A DNA stretch of 64,000 nucleotides from Kitasatospora cineracea (GTDB taxonomy: Bacteria; Actinomycetota; Actinomycetes; Streptomycetales; Streptomycetaceae). Of the stretch, positions 48,565 through 57,030 are shown piece by piece; the first letter of the stretch is position 1; the number at the start of each line of letters is the position of its first letter. The stretch lies in contig NZ_RJVJ01000002.1 in assembly GCF_003751605.1 (NCBI RefSeq), positions 1,429,001 through 1,493,000 on the forward strand, given 5' to 3'. The notes beneath the pieces were generated by a model. The model saw only the letters and a program-made list of their open reading frames with translations. It had not been told where the DNA came from and made no database searches. Position numbers and translations under genes: made by a program.

Positions 48565-49860
48565 TCAGGCGCCGCTGCCGGCCTTCTTGCGGCGCACCGC
48601 GTAGAGGATGCCGCCGCCCGCGGCGAGCACCGCGGCGCCGCCGACGGTCAGCGCCGTGATGCCCTCCGCGCCGGTGAACGCCAGGCCGCCACCGCCGCTG
48701 TTCGAGCCGCCGCCGGTGGAGCCGGTGCGGCTCGCGGACGGGGACGGAGCCGCGCTGCCGGAGCCGCTCGGCTGCGGGCTCTCGGAGACACCGGGGGTCG
48801 CCGAGGCGCCGCCGGGGGTGGTGGCGCTCTCCGAGGGCTTCGGGCTCTCCGAAGGACCGGTGGTGCCCGACGGCGAGGGGCTGCCGGAGGGCGGGGTGGT
48901 GGTGGTGCCGCCGGGCAGGCAGCCGGCGAACGGGTAGTGGTGGGTCTCGGCGCCGCCGCTGCCGGTCAGCGACTTCGCCCACACCGAGCCGTTGACCGGC
49001 CCGCCGGTGCCGAGGTCGAACGCCGCGTTCGGGGCCAGCACGCCGCCCGGCCAGGCGTTGCCGCTGTGCTTGGTGACCGAGGTCGCGGTCGGGAGGTTCC
49101 ACAGCAGCTCGGCGCGCTCGGCGCCGCCGTCCGCGGACTGCGTCTTGTCGTCCTGGACGTACGCGCCCTTGGCGTGGTCCCAGATCCAGAATCCGGTGGT
49201 CGGGGCCTTGGTCTGGTCGTAGGAGGCGCCGGTCACGTTGATGATCGTGGTGGAGCCCGCCGGGACCTTGAGGTAGACGTCCCCGGCCTTCTGCAGCACG
49301 TCGGCCGCGACGGTGAAGACGTTGGTGGTCGCGTCGGTGCCGGTGAAGGTGATCTTCTTGCCGTCGACGACCGGTGCGCCGCCGGTGGTCTTCGCCAGCT
49401 CGGTGGAGACGTGCCGCAGGTTGGCGAACTCCTTGGCGAAGTCGATCGGCGAGGCGCCCTGCTCGACGTTGTCGGCCCGGCCGCCGCCGACCAGGGTGCC
49501 GGCGTAGACGCCCTTGCCCTTCATCAGCCGGAAGTGGGCGCCGCCGCCGATGTTCAGGTTGCCTCCCACCACCAGCGAGTAGCCGCCGGGCAGAGCCGCG
49601 ATCTCCTCGGGGGTGAGTTCGTTGCCGATGGTGAAGCCGTTGCTGAAGTCGGCGTTCCCGCCGACCGCGACGGCGCCCTCGGCGTCCGGCTTGTGGGTGT
49701 CGTCGCCCTCGACGAACTCGCCGTACTTGCCGGCGACGCCGAGGTCGAAGCAGGTGCCGCCCCGGGCGGGGGCGGCGGTCGCGGCGGTCGGGACGACCAG
49801 GGCCGCGAGGGCGAGCGAGCCGCCGAGCGCCACGGCGGCGGCGGATATGGACGTGCGCAT
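48565..49860 (-). CDS. Choice-of-anchor A family surface protein with LAFTG sorting signal
   Basis: A 431-residue exported protein. A Sec signal peptide (about 1-30) precedes a choice-of-anchor A domain (about 35-310: GRGGTCFDLGVAGKYGEF, NADFSNGFTIGNELTPEEI). A Ser/Pro/Thr spacer (about 320-390) leads to LAFTG at about 393-397, a membrane segment and the basic tail RRKK: a class E sortase substrate (LAxTG), so it is cross-linked to the wall. Domains of this kind occur in adhesin-like surface proteins; the ligand is unknown. ATG 49860. A DasR-type palindrome about 100 bp upstream overlaps TTGACC, a possible -35, suggesting GlcNAc control. Confidence 0.87.
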   Translation of the reverse strand: MRTSISAAAVALGGSLALAALVVPTAATAAPARGGTCFDLGVAGKYGEFVEGDDTHKPDAEGAVAVGGNADFSNGFTIGNELTPEEIAALPGGYSLVVGGNLNIGGGAHFRLMKGKGVYAGTLVGGGRADNVEQGASPIDFAKEFANLRHVSTELAKTTGGAPVVDGKKITFTGTDATTNVFTVAADVLQKAGDVYLKVPAGSTTIINVTGASYDQTKAPTTGFWIWDHAKGAYVQDDKTQSADGGAERAELLWNLPTATSVTKHSGNAWPGGVLAPNAAFDLGTGGPVNGSVWAKSLTGSGGAETHHYPFAGCLPGGTTTTPPSGSPSPSGTTGPSESPKPSESATTPGGASATPGVSESPQPSGSGSAAPSPSASRTGSTGGGSNSGGGGLAFTGAEGITALTVGGAAVLAAGGGILYAVRRKKAGSGA

Positions 49861-49956
49861 GTGCAGGACTCCGCGAGTGGGTGCGGGCAGGAGTGTGGGA
49901 GGGGCCCACGCCGAAAAAGGTATGGACCAATGCGCACTCTTTCGGCCATTCCGGCA

Positions 49957-49972
49957 ACTGGTCAAGACCACT
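49957..49972. promoter_or_regulatory. DasR-type responsive element (dre)
   Basis: ACTGGTCAAGACCACT, 15 of 16 bases equal to the dre form ACTGGTCTAGACCACT. On the minus strand it includes TTGACC, a possible -35 of the surface-protein gene. A weaker TGGTC-N2-TACC half-copy lies about 40 bp closer to that gene. Confidence 0.65.
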
Positions 49973-50087
49973 GGCCGACACGCTCGAAATGATCCGGTCT
50001 GTCCGCGTGTCCGCCGGATCGCCCCCCCGCCGCGCCCGCCCGCCGCCCGGGGCCGGAGCACGGCGTAAGCCCGCCTACGATGGTCCG

Positions 50088-51038
50088 GTGACCAACCCGT
50101 TCTCCTTCCTCGCCGAACGCTGGCACCCGACCCCCCAGCACGTCCGCCGGGCGGCGCTGGCCGCACTGGTGATGAGCGTGGTGATCGTGGTGACCGGCGG
50201 CGCGGTCCGGCTGACCGACTCCGGTCTGGGCTGCACCACCTGGCCCGCCTGCACCGGCAGCAGCGTGACGCCGACGCCCGAGATGGGCGTGCACGGCGTC
50301 ATCGAGTTCACCAACCGGATGCTGACCTACGTGCTGTCCGCCGCGATCGGCTGGTTCATCCTGGCCGCCCGCTGCGCGAAGCCGTGGCGCCGCTCGCTGA
50401 CCAAGCTCGGCTGGGCCCAGTTCTGGCTGGTCTTCTCCAACGCGGTGCTCGGCGGCATCACCGTGCTGACCGACCTCAACCCGTACGTGGTGGCGCTGCA
50501 CATGGTCGCCGCGCTGGGCCTGGTCTGGGCGGCCGTGCTCGGCTGGGAGCGCAGCAAGGAGGGTGACGGCGCGCCGCACCCGCTGGCGGCGCCCGGGATC
50601 CAGCGGTTCGCGCGGGTGCTGGTGGCCTCGATCGGGGCGCTGGTGCTGGTCGGCACGCTGGTCACCGGCGCGGGCCACCACCCGGGCTCGGCCGGCACCT
50701 GGCGCATTCCGGTCGACTACGACCGCCTGGCCCAGGCCCACGCCGACCTGGTCTTCCTCGCGGTGGGCCTGACGCTGGCCGCGCTGCTGGTGTTCGCCGC
50801 GGTCAAGGCCCCGCCCGCCGCCCGGGCCCGGGTGCGGGAGCTGTTCGTGCTGCTGCTCCTGCAGGGCACGCTCGGTTTCGTCCAGTACTTCACGGACGCC
50901 CCGGAGGTCATGGTCGGCCTGCACATGCTGGGCGCCGCGGTGATCTGGGGCGCCGCCCTGCGCGTCCCGCTGGCGCTGCGCACCCGGGCGGGCATCCCGG
51001 CCCAGTCCGCCGCCCCGTCCGCCGAACTGGTCGCCTGA
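50088..51038 (+). CDS. ctaA: Haem A synthase (COX15/CtaA)
   Basis: A 316-residue membrane protein with eight predicted segments. Conserved haem-ligand histidines and loops are visible: HGVIEFTNRM, ALHMVAALG, GAGHHPGS, QAHADLVF and GLHMLGAA. It oxidises haem O to haem A for the aa3-type oxidase. The twin Cys of the first outer loop (GCTTWPAC) is present as in type-1 CtaA. GTG 50088 has TACGAT 6 nt upstream and no ribosome-binding site (possible leaderless start). It works with ctaB, which lies nearby on the other strand. Confidence 0.94.
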   Translation: MTNPFSFLAERWHPTPQHVRRAALAALVMSVVIVVTGGAVRLTDSGLGCTTWPACTGSSVTPTPEMGVHGVIEFTNRMLTYVLSAAIGWFILAARCAKPWRRSLTKLGWAQFWLVFSNAVLGGITVLTDLNPYVVALHMVAALGLVWAAVLGWERSKEGDGAPHPLAAPGIQRFARVLVASIGALVLVGTLVTGAGHHPGSAGTWRIPVDYDRLAQAHADLVFLAVGLTLAALLVFAAVKAPPAARARVRELFVLLLLQGTLGFVQYFTDAPEVMVGLHMLGAAVIWGAALRVPLALRTRAGIPAQSAAPSAELVA

Positions 51039-51054
51039 CCGGCTCCCCGGAACG

Positions 51055-51093
51055 CGACGACGGCCCGCCGGGGAACCCGGCGGGCCGTCGTCG
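51055..51093. terminator. Bidirectional terminator downstream of ctaA
   Basis: Perfect 18-bp stem (51055-51072 and 51076-51093) with a GAA loop, between convergent ctaA and the small conserved gene. Confidence 0.75.
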
Positions 51094-51105
51094 TCCGCGC
51101 GGCGG

Positions 51106-51438
51106 TCAGAGCTGGATGCCCGCCATCCGCTTCCACTCGTAGGGGCCGGTCTTCACCTTCAGGCCCAGCTCGCCCCCGAACTCCTCGTGCAGGGTGAGCC
51201 CGGCGAGCTCGGCGGCCCGGCGGCCGACCGCGTAGCTCGGCGCGACCTGGTCGCCCCAGGCGCCGTCGGCGCCGACCAGGACGATCCGGGTGGCGACGGC
51301 CCCGACGTACTCGACGACAGCGTCGGCGCTGCCGCCGTGCTGCGCGGCGAAGCTGCTCAGGTACTTGGCAATGCGCTTGGCGCGGCGCTCGGCGCGGGCG
51401 TCCGGCGCGGCGGTGGTGGCGGTCTCTGCGCTGGTCAT
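51106..51438 (-). CDS. Small conserved protein of unknown function
   Basis: A 110-residue protein, Ala/Glu/Arg-rich at the N-terminus, then a compact alpha/beta part (VVEYVGAVATRIVLVGADGAWGDQ, GLKVKTGPYEWKRMAGIQL). It has the feel of a conserved Streptomyces protein but no family is recognised. ATG 51438. It starts 10 bp after the end of the flavin monooxygenase gene in the same direction, so the two may be co-transcribed. Confidence 0.65.
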   Translation of the reverse strand: MTSAETATTAAPDARAERRAKRIAKYLSSFAAQHGGSADAVVEYVGAVATRIVLVGADGAWGDQVAPSYAVGRRAAELAGLTLHEEFGGELGLKVKTGPYEWKRMAGIQL

Positions 51439-51447
51439 GCCCGCATG

Positions 51448-52695
51448 CTACCGACCGGTAGACCGGCTGGCGACGGCAGTTCGCTGTGCCGGGGGCCACA
51501 CGCCCGCCACCGGCAGCTCGCCGGCCCCCGCGTAGGCCCGGGCGAACTCGGCGCCCTCCGGGCCGGGCCGGGCGATCCGGTGGATCCGCTCCAGCCGCAG
51601 CCGCAGCGCGAACTCCCGCTGCTCGGGTGGCAGTCCGGCCGGCAGGTGGAGCAGTTCGAGCAGCCGGTCGGAGAACTCCTGGGTGCGCCAGGCCGCCTCC
51701 AGCCGGCGCTGCTGGTAGCCGTCCAGCGCATCGCCGGCGCCGCCGGCGCCGCGCAGGTCCGCGAGCAACGCCCCGACCAGGTCGGCGGCGTCGGCGACCG
51801 CCGAGTTGAGGCCCTTGGCGCCGGACGGGGTGACGGTGTGCGCGGCGTCCCCGGCGAGCAGCAGCCGCCCGTGCCGGAACCGGCCGGCGACCCGGCCGCG
51901 CATCCGCAGCACCCCGGTCTCCAGCAGCTCCCCGGGCCGCGGGTCGTCGCCGCCGAGGTCCAGCCGCCGGACCAGCTCGGCCCGGATCCGCCCGGCCGCC
52001 CAGTCCTCGACCCGCTCCCCCGCGGGCACCTCCAGGTAGAACCGCCCCACGTCGGCGGTGCGCGGCATCATCCCGGCGAACCCGTCCGCGTGCACCGCGT
52101 ACCGCACCGCCGCCACCGGCCGGTCGATCCGCGCCAGCACCGTCAGCCAGTCGTACGGGTAGCGCCGCTGCGGGCCCGCCGCGCCGTCCGGGAAGGCCGC
52201 CGCGACCACGCCGTGCGCCCCCTCGCAGCCGACCGCGTAGCGGGCCCGCAGCCCGCCCGCGGCGGTGCGCAGCAGCACCGCGCCGTCGCCGTCCGGGGCC
52301 ACCGACTCCACCGGGGAGCCGAAGGCGATCGTGCCGCCGTCGCGCTCGTAGGCGGCGATCAGGTCCCGCACCAGCGACTGCTGCGGGTACACCCAGTGCC
52401 GCACCCCGCCGGACAGCGCCCCGTAGTCGACCACCACCCGCTCGCCCAGGCAGCTGATCTCGCACCGCCCGTGCCGCTCCCCCTCCGCGGTCAGCCGGTC
52501 GGCCAGCCCGAGCGCCCGCAGGTGCTCGACCACCCGGTGCTCCAGCACCCCGGCCCGCGCGGTGGCCTCCAACTCGGCCCGGGACAGCCGCTCGTGCACC
52601 GCGACCTCCACCCCGGCCCGGCGCAGCCCGTGCGCCAGGACCAGCCCGGCGGGCCCGGCCCCGACGACGGCAACGGTGGTGGTGCGGGGCGTCAT
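51448..52695 (-). CDS. FAD-dependent monooxygenase (4-hydroxybenzoate 3-hydroxylase-like)
   Basis: A 415-residue group A flavin hydroxylase. FAD motif GAGPAGLVLAHGLRRAGVEV, the DG-type motif near GCEGAHGVV and the second FAD motif GRLLLAGDAAHTVTPSGAKGLNSAVADA are all present; ending and overall layout match PobA. It should add one oxygen to an aromatic ring using NAD(P)H. The pobA assignment is likely but the family has other substrates, and the C-terminal 30 residues are low complexity. ATG 52695 follows GGGAGG. No aromatic-pathway genes adjoin it. Confidence 0.82.
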   Translation of the reverse strand: MTPRTTTVAVVGAGPAGLVLAHGLRRAGVEVAVHERLSRAELEATARAGVLEHRVVEHLRALGLADRLTAEGERHGRCEISCLGERVVVDYGALSGGVRHWVYPQQSLVRDLIAAYERDGGTIAFGSPVESVAPDGDGAVLLRTAAGGLRARYAVGCEGAHGVVAAAFPDGAAGPQRRYPYDWLTVLARIDRPVAAVRYAVHADGFAGMMPRTADVGRFYLEVPAGERVEDWAAGRIRAELVRRLDLGGDDPRPGELLETGVLRMRGRVAGRFRHGRLLLAGDAAHTVTPSGAKGLNSAVADAADLVGALLADLRGAGGAGDALDGYQQRRLEAAWRTQEFSDRLLELLHLPAGLPPEQREFALRLRLERIHRIARPGPEGAEFARAYAGAGELPVAGVWPPAQRTAVASRSTGR

Positions 52696-52818
52696 CGGCG
52701 GCCTCCCGTCCTCCCCGCGCGCCCGGTGCGCCCGGCGGACGCCTGGCAACCTAGCACCTGACACCCCGTCACCCCCCGGCCGGGGCGCCGGGGGCCGGAG
52801 GGCGTGAATACTGTCCGG

Positions 52819-53463
52819 GTGAACGATTTCCGTGGCTGGCCGGCCGAGGCGCTGGAGTTCTACGAGCACCTGGAGGCCGACAACTCGAGGACCTTCTGGA
52901 CCGCGCACCGCGCGGTGTACGACGAGGTGGTGCGGGCACCGATGGAGGCGCTGCTGGCGCGGCTGGAGCCGGAGTTCGGACCGGGGAGGATCTTCCGGCC
53001 GAACCGGGACGTCCGGTTCTCGGCCGACAAGTCCCCGTACAAGACGCACGTCGGCGGGTACCTGGAGGGCGGCGGCTACGTGCAGCTGTCCGCCGACGGG
53101 CTGGCCTGCGGGCTGGGCTACTACCAGCTGGCGAGCGACCAACTGGCCCGCTACCGCACCGCGGTGGCCGAGGACGTGCCGGGCGCCGAGCTGGAGCGGG
53201 TGGTGGCGGCCGTCCGAGCGGCCGGGCCGCAGGTGGTCGGCCGGGGCAGCCTGAAGACCGCGCCGCGCGGCACGCCCAAGGACCACCCGCGGATCGAACT
53301 GCTGCGCCACAAGGGCCTGGTCGCCTGGCAGGAGTGGGAGCCCGCGGCCTGGCTGGGCACCGCGAAGGCGTACGACCGGGTCACCGGGTTCCTGCGGGCG
53401 GCGGCGCCGCTGCACGAGTGGCTGGAGAACCACGTCGGCCCCAGCGAGCTTCCGCCGCGCTGA
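52819..53463 (+). CDS. DUF2461 family protein
   Basis: A 214-residue protein of the DUF2461 family (EALEFYEHLEADNSRTFWTAHR; PNRDVRFSADKSPYKTHVGGY), whose function is unknown. GTG 52819 is preferred because TACTGT lies 5 nt upstream (leaderless type), while GTG 52804 has GGAGG only 2 nt before it. Convergent with ctaB. Its presence between ctaA and ctaB breaks an otherwise conserved haem/pentose gene order. Confidence 0.8.
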   Translation: MNDFRGWPAEALEFYEHLEADNSRTFWTAHRAVYDEVVRAPMEALLARLEPEFGPGRIFRPNRDVRFSADKSPYKTHVGGYLEGGGYVQLSADGLACGLGYYQLASDQLARYRTAVAEDVPGAELERVVAAVRAAGPQVVGRGSLKTAPRGTPKDHPRIELLRHKGLVAWQEWEPAAWLGTAKAYDRVTGFLRAAAPLHEWLENHVGPSELPPR

Positions 53464-53491
53464 GGCCGAGGGTCCTGCGGGAAGGGGCGGT

Positions 53492-54436
53492 TCAGCCCAC
53501 GAAGGGGTCGATCGCCACGACCAGGAACAGCAGGGTCAGGTAGGTGATCGACCAGTGGAACAGCCGCATCTCCTTGAGCTTGGCGCCCACGATGCCGGCC
53601 TTGGCGCGCGACTGGAGGGCGTACGCCTCCTTCATCCACAGCGCGCCGAGGACGGCGGCGGTGGCCGGGTACAGCCAGCTGGTGTGCGCGGCGGGCCACA
53701 GCAGCAGCGAGGTCGCCACCATCACCCAGGAGTAGGCGACGACCTGCCGGGCCACGCCGATGTTGCCGCGGATCACCGGCAGCATCGGCACGCCGGCCTT
53801 GGCGTAGTCGTCGCGGACCTTCATCATCAGCACCCAGGTGTGCGGCGGCGTCCAGAAGAACACCACCAGGAACAGCACCACGGCCGCCCAGGACACCGAG
53901 TTCGTCACCGAGGACCAGCCGACCAGCACCGGCATGCAGCCGGCGATGCCGCCCCAGACCACGTTCTGCGAGGTGCGGCGCTTGAGGCCGAGGGTGTAGA
54001 CGAACACGTAGAACAGCAGCGCGCCGAGGGCGAGCGCCGAGGAGAGCCAGTTGACCAGCAGGCCGAGCCAGAGCGTGGAGACCACGGCCAGCACGACGCC
54101 GAAGACCAGCGCCTCGCGCGGGGAGACCATGCCGGTGACGATCGGGCGCCGCTCGGTGCGCGACATCACCGCGTCGATGTCGCGGTCGATGTACATGTTG
54201 AGCGCGTTCGCGCCGCCCGCCGACAGGTAGCCGCCGACCACCACCGCGAGCACCCGCCACAGGTTGGGCACGCCGTCCTGGGCCAGGAACATCACCGGTA
54301 CCGTCGAGATCAGCAGCAGCTCGATGATCCGGGGTTTGGTGAGGGCGACGAAGGCCCCGACGCGGGCCCCGAACGGCCGGGGCGCGGTCCTCGTCCCTAC
54401 CACCACCCCAGCGGGGCGGGATTCGACGGCGGTCAC
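53492..54436 (-). CDS. ctaB: Protohaem IX farnesyltransferase (haem O synthase)
   Basis: A 314-residue UbiA-type prenyltransferase with about nine membrane segments. The two Asp-rich motifs are NMYIDRDIDAVMSRT and, later, MMKVRDDYAKAGVPMLP; the N-terminus LTKPRIIELLL is family-typical. It adds a farnesyl group to haem b for the terminal oxidase; CtaA then completes haem A. GTG 54436 follows GAGG; the longer open frame upstream is not conserved-looking. Divergent from tkt across 400 bp. Confidence 0.94.
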   Translation of the reverse strand: MTAVESRPAGVVVGTRTAPRPFGARVGAFVALTKPRIIELLLISTVPVMFLAQDGVPNLWRVLAVVVGGYLSAGGANALNMYIDRDIDAVMSRTERRPIVTGMVSPREALVFGVVLAVVSTLWLGLLVNWLSSALALGALLFYVFVYTLGLKRRTSQNVVWGGIAGCMPVLVGWSSVTNSVSWAAVVLFLVVFFWTPPHTWVLMMKVRDDYAKAGVPMLPVIRGNIGVARQVVAYSWVMVATSLLLWPAAHTSWLYPATAAVLGALWMKEAYALQSRAKAGIVGAKLKEMRLFHWSITYLTLLFLVVAIDPFVG

Positions 54437-54837
54437 GGACACCTCAACAGTCGATGAACTTCCACAGGCGACCCGGTAGACCCGCAGGGTGCCCGCCGTC
54501 CGCTCTGCGCGTACCACGCAACCATAGACGTTCCATATCTCCCGATCCGCCCCGGGGTCCCCCGGCGAGCCGCGTGCGCTCCCGTCTTGCCCTTCGGACG
54601 GGCAAACCCTCCCTGGACGGGTGAAGGTAGGACAGACCAGTTGACGCCGCGCCAGGGGAATGCGACGCCGCGACCCCGCGTTGCCCGGCACAGAGGGTGA
54701 GGGGCCCCGCAAACGGTAGGCTCGCACAGAGAAGCGGGATCAACCCTCCGTGATCGGCACCAGCCACAGCGGCGTGGCCGTCCGGTCCCCTTCACGGGGT
54801 CACACTTCACAGAATCCGGAAGGAGCCCTGAGTCAGG
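54437..54837. other. Divergent ctaB-tkt regulatory region
   Basis: About 400 bases without a supported gene. It holds the candidate sigma-R promoter at 54657-54682 and a T/A-richer patch near 54515-54535 next to ctaB. TAGGCT at 54716 is a further possible -10. Nothing else is seen. Confidence 0.6.
54657..54682 (+). promoter_or_regulatory. Candidate sigma-R-type promoter of tkt
   Basis: GGAAT (54657-54661) and GTT (54680-54682) are separated by exactly 18 bp, the Streptomyces SigR pattern. It would start transcription about 145 bp before the tkt start codon. Short motifs occur by chance, so this is tentative. Confidence 0.3.
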
Positions 54838-56934
54838 GTGAGCACCACGCCGAACGTCTTTGAGTGGAGCGAGGCGGACCAGCGGGCCGTCGACACGGCC
54901 CGGGTCCTGGCCATGGACGCCGTGCAGAAGGTGGGGAACGGGCACCCCGGAACCGCCATGTCGCTGGCTCCCGCCGCGTACTTGATCTTCCAGCGCTTCC
55001 TGCGCCACGACCCGACCGACCCGGCCTGGGTCGGCCGGGACCGCTTCGTGCTGTCCCCCGGGCACACCTCCCTCACGCTGTACACCCAGCTGTTCCTGTC
55101 CGGCTACGGGCTGTCGCTGGACGACCTGAAGTCCTTCCGGGTCGCGGGCAGCCGCACCCCCGGCCACCCCGAGCACGGCCACACCGCCGGCGTCGAGACC
55201 ACCACCGGCCCACTCGGCCAGGGCATCGGCAACGCGGTCGGCATGGCGATGGCCGCCCGCTACGAGCGCGGCCTGTTCGACCCGGACGCGGCGCCCGGCA
55301 CCTCGCCGTTCGACCACACCGTCTGGGCGATCGTCTCCGACGGCGACCTCGAGGAGGGCATCTCCGCCGAGGCGTCCTCGCTGGCCGGCCACCAGAAGCT
55401 GGGCAACCTGGTCGCGCTCTACGACGACAACCACATCTCGATCGAGGGCGACACCGAGACGGCCTTCTCCGAGGACGTGCTCGGCCGCTACGAGGCGTAC
55501 GGCTGGCACGTCCAGCGGGTCGCCCCGAAGTCCGACGGCGACATCGACGTGGCCGCGCTGGCCGCCGCGCTGGACGCCGCCCGGGCCGAGACCGGCAAGC
55601 CGTCGATCATCGCGATGCGCACCATCATCGCCTGGCCCGCGCCGAACGCCCAGAACACCGGCAAGGCGCACGGCTCGGCCCTCGGCGACGCCGAGATCGC
55701 CGCCACCAAGAAGGTGCTGGGCTTCGACCCGGACAAGACCTTCGAGGTCACCGACGAGGTCCTCGCCCACGCCCGCGAGGTCGTGGAGCGCGGCCGGGCC
55801 GCCCACGCCGAGTGGGAGGGCCGGCTCGCCGACTGGCGCACCGCCGACCCGGAGCGGGCCGCGGCGTTCGACCGGATCCAGTCCGGCGAGCTGCCCGACG
55901 GCTGGGAGAAGGCCGTCCCGGTCTTCCCGGCCGGCAAGGACGTCGCCACCCGCAAGGCCTCCGGCGACACCCTGAAGGCGCTCGGCGCGATCGTCCCCGA
56001 ACTGTGGGGCGGCTCCGCGGACCTCGCCGAGTCCAACCTGACCACCATCGACGAGGAGTCGTCCTTCCTCCCGGAGGGCAACCCGCTCAAGAGCGCCTCG
56101 CCGTACGGCCGGACGATCCACTTCGGCATCCGCGAGCACGCCATGGGCTCGATCATGAACGGCATCGCGCTGCACGGCCGCACCCGCGTCTACGGCGGCA
56201 CCTTCCTGGTGTTCTCCGACTACATGCGCCCCGCGGTCCGGCTCGCCGCCCTGATGAAGCTGCCGGTCACCTACGTCTGGACGCACGACTCGATCGGCCT
56301 CGGCGAGGACGGCCCGACCCACCAGCCCATCGAGCACCTGGCCGCGCTGCGCGCCATCCCCGGCCTCGCCGTGGTCCGCCCGGCGGACGCCAACGAGACC
56401 GCCGTGGTGTGGCGCACCGTGCTGGAGCGGCAGACCAGCCACCCCGGCCCGGTCGGCCTGGCGCTGACCCGCCAGGGCGTGCCGACCTTCGACCGCGAGG
56501 TGTTCGGCTCCGCCGAGGGCGCGGCCAAGGGCGGCTACGTGCTGGCCGAGGCCACCGGCGGCGCGCCGAAGGTCATCCTGATCGGCACCGGCTCCGAGGT
56601 GCAGATCGCCGTGGCGGCCCGCGAGGTGCTGGAGGCCGAGGGCGTCCCGACCCGGGTGGTCTCGCTGCCGTCGGTCGAGTGGTTCAACGAGCAGGACCAG
56701 GCGTACCGCGACAGCGTGCTGCCGCCGAACGTCCGGGCCCGGGTCTCGGTCGAGGCGGGCATCGCCCAGGGCTGGCGCGAGCTGGTCGGCGACGCCGGCC
56801 GGATCATCAGCCTGGAGCACTTCGGCGCCTCCGCCGACTACAAGGTGCTGTACGAGGAGTTCGGCCTCACCGCCGAAGCGGTCACCAACGCCGCCCGTGC
56901 CTCGCTGCGCACGGTCGAAGCCGTCTCGCGCTGA
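54838..56934 (+). CDS. tkt: Transketolase
   Basis: A 698-residue thiamine-diphosphate enzyme that transfers two-carbon units in the pentose-phosphate pathway. The TPP/magnesium motif GDGDLEEGISAEASSLAGHQKLGNLVALYDDN, conserved His residues of the substrate channel (GNGHPGTAMS, LGQGIGNAVG, DSIGLGEDGPTHQPIEH) and the Pyr-domain glutamate region (GIREHAMGSIMNG) are intact. GTG 54838; AAGGAG lies about 12 nt upstream. First gene of the tkt-tal-zwf-opcA-pgl operon. Because the motif strings are long, only partial anchors are listed. Confidence 0.96.
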   Translation: MSTTPNVFEWSEADQRAVDTARVLAMDAVQKVGNGHPGTAMSLAPAAYLIFQRFLRHDPTDPAWVGRDRFVLSPGHTSLTLYTQLFLSGYGLSLDDLKSFRVAGSRTPGHPEHGHTAGVETTTGPLGQGIGNAVGMAMAARYERGLFDPDAAPGTSPFDHTVWAIVSDGDLEEGISAEASSLAGHQKLGNLVALYDDNHISIEGDTETAFSEDVLGRYEAYGWHVQRVAPKSDGDIDVAALAAALDAARAETGKPSIIAMRTIIAWPAPNAQNTGKAHGSALGDAEIAATKKVLGFDPDKTFEVTDEVLAHAREVVERGRAAHAEWEGRLADWRTADPERAAAFDRIQSGELPDGWEKAVPVFPAGKDVATRKASGDTLKALGAIVPELWGGSADLAESNLTTIDEESSFLPEGNPLKSASPYGRTIHFGIREHAMGSIMNGIALHGRTRVYGGTFLVFSDYMRPAVRLAALMKLPVTYVWTHDSIGLGEDGPTHQPIEHLAALRAIPGLAVVRPADANETAVVWRTVLERQTSHPGPVGLALTRQGVPTFDREVFGSAEGAAKGGYVLAEATGGAPKVILIGTGSEVQIAVAAREVLEAEGVPTRVVSLPSVEWFNEQDQAYRDSVLPPNVRARVSVEAGIAQGWRELVGDAGRIISLEHFGASADYKVLYEEFGLTAEAVTNAARASLRTVEAVSR

Positions 56935-57030
56935 CGCGCTGACCCGCCCGGCCCGGGGTATCCGCACTACCCCGGGCCGGCTCCCCGGACTCCACCAGAC
57001 GTACGAAAAGAAGAAGAGGGACTGAGCACC

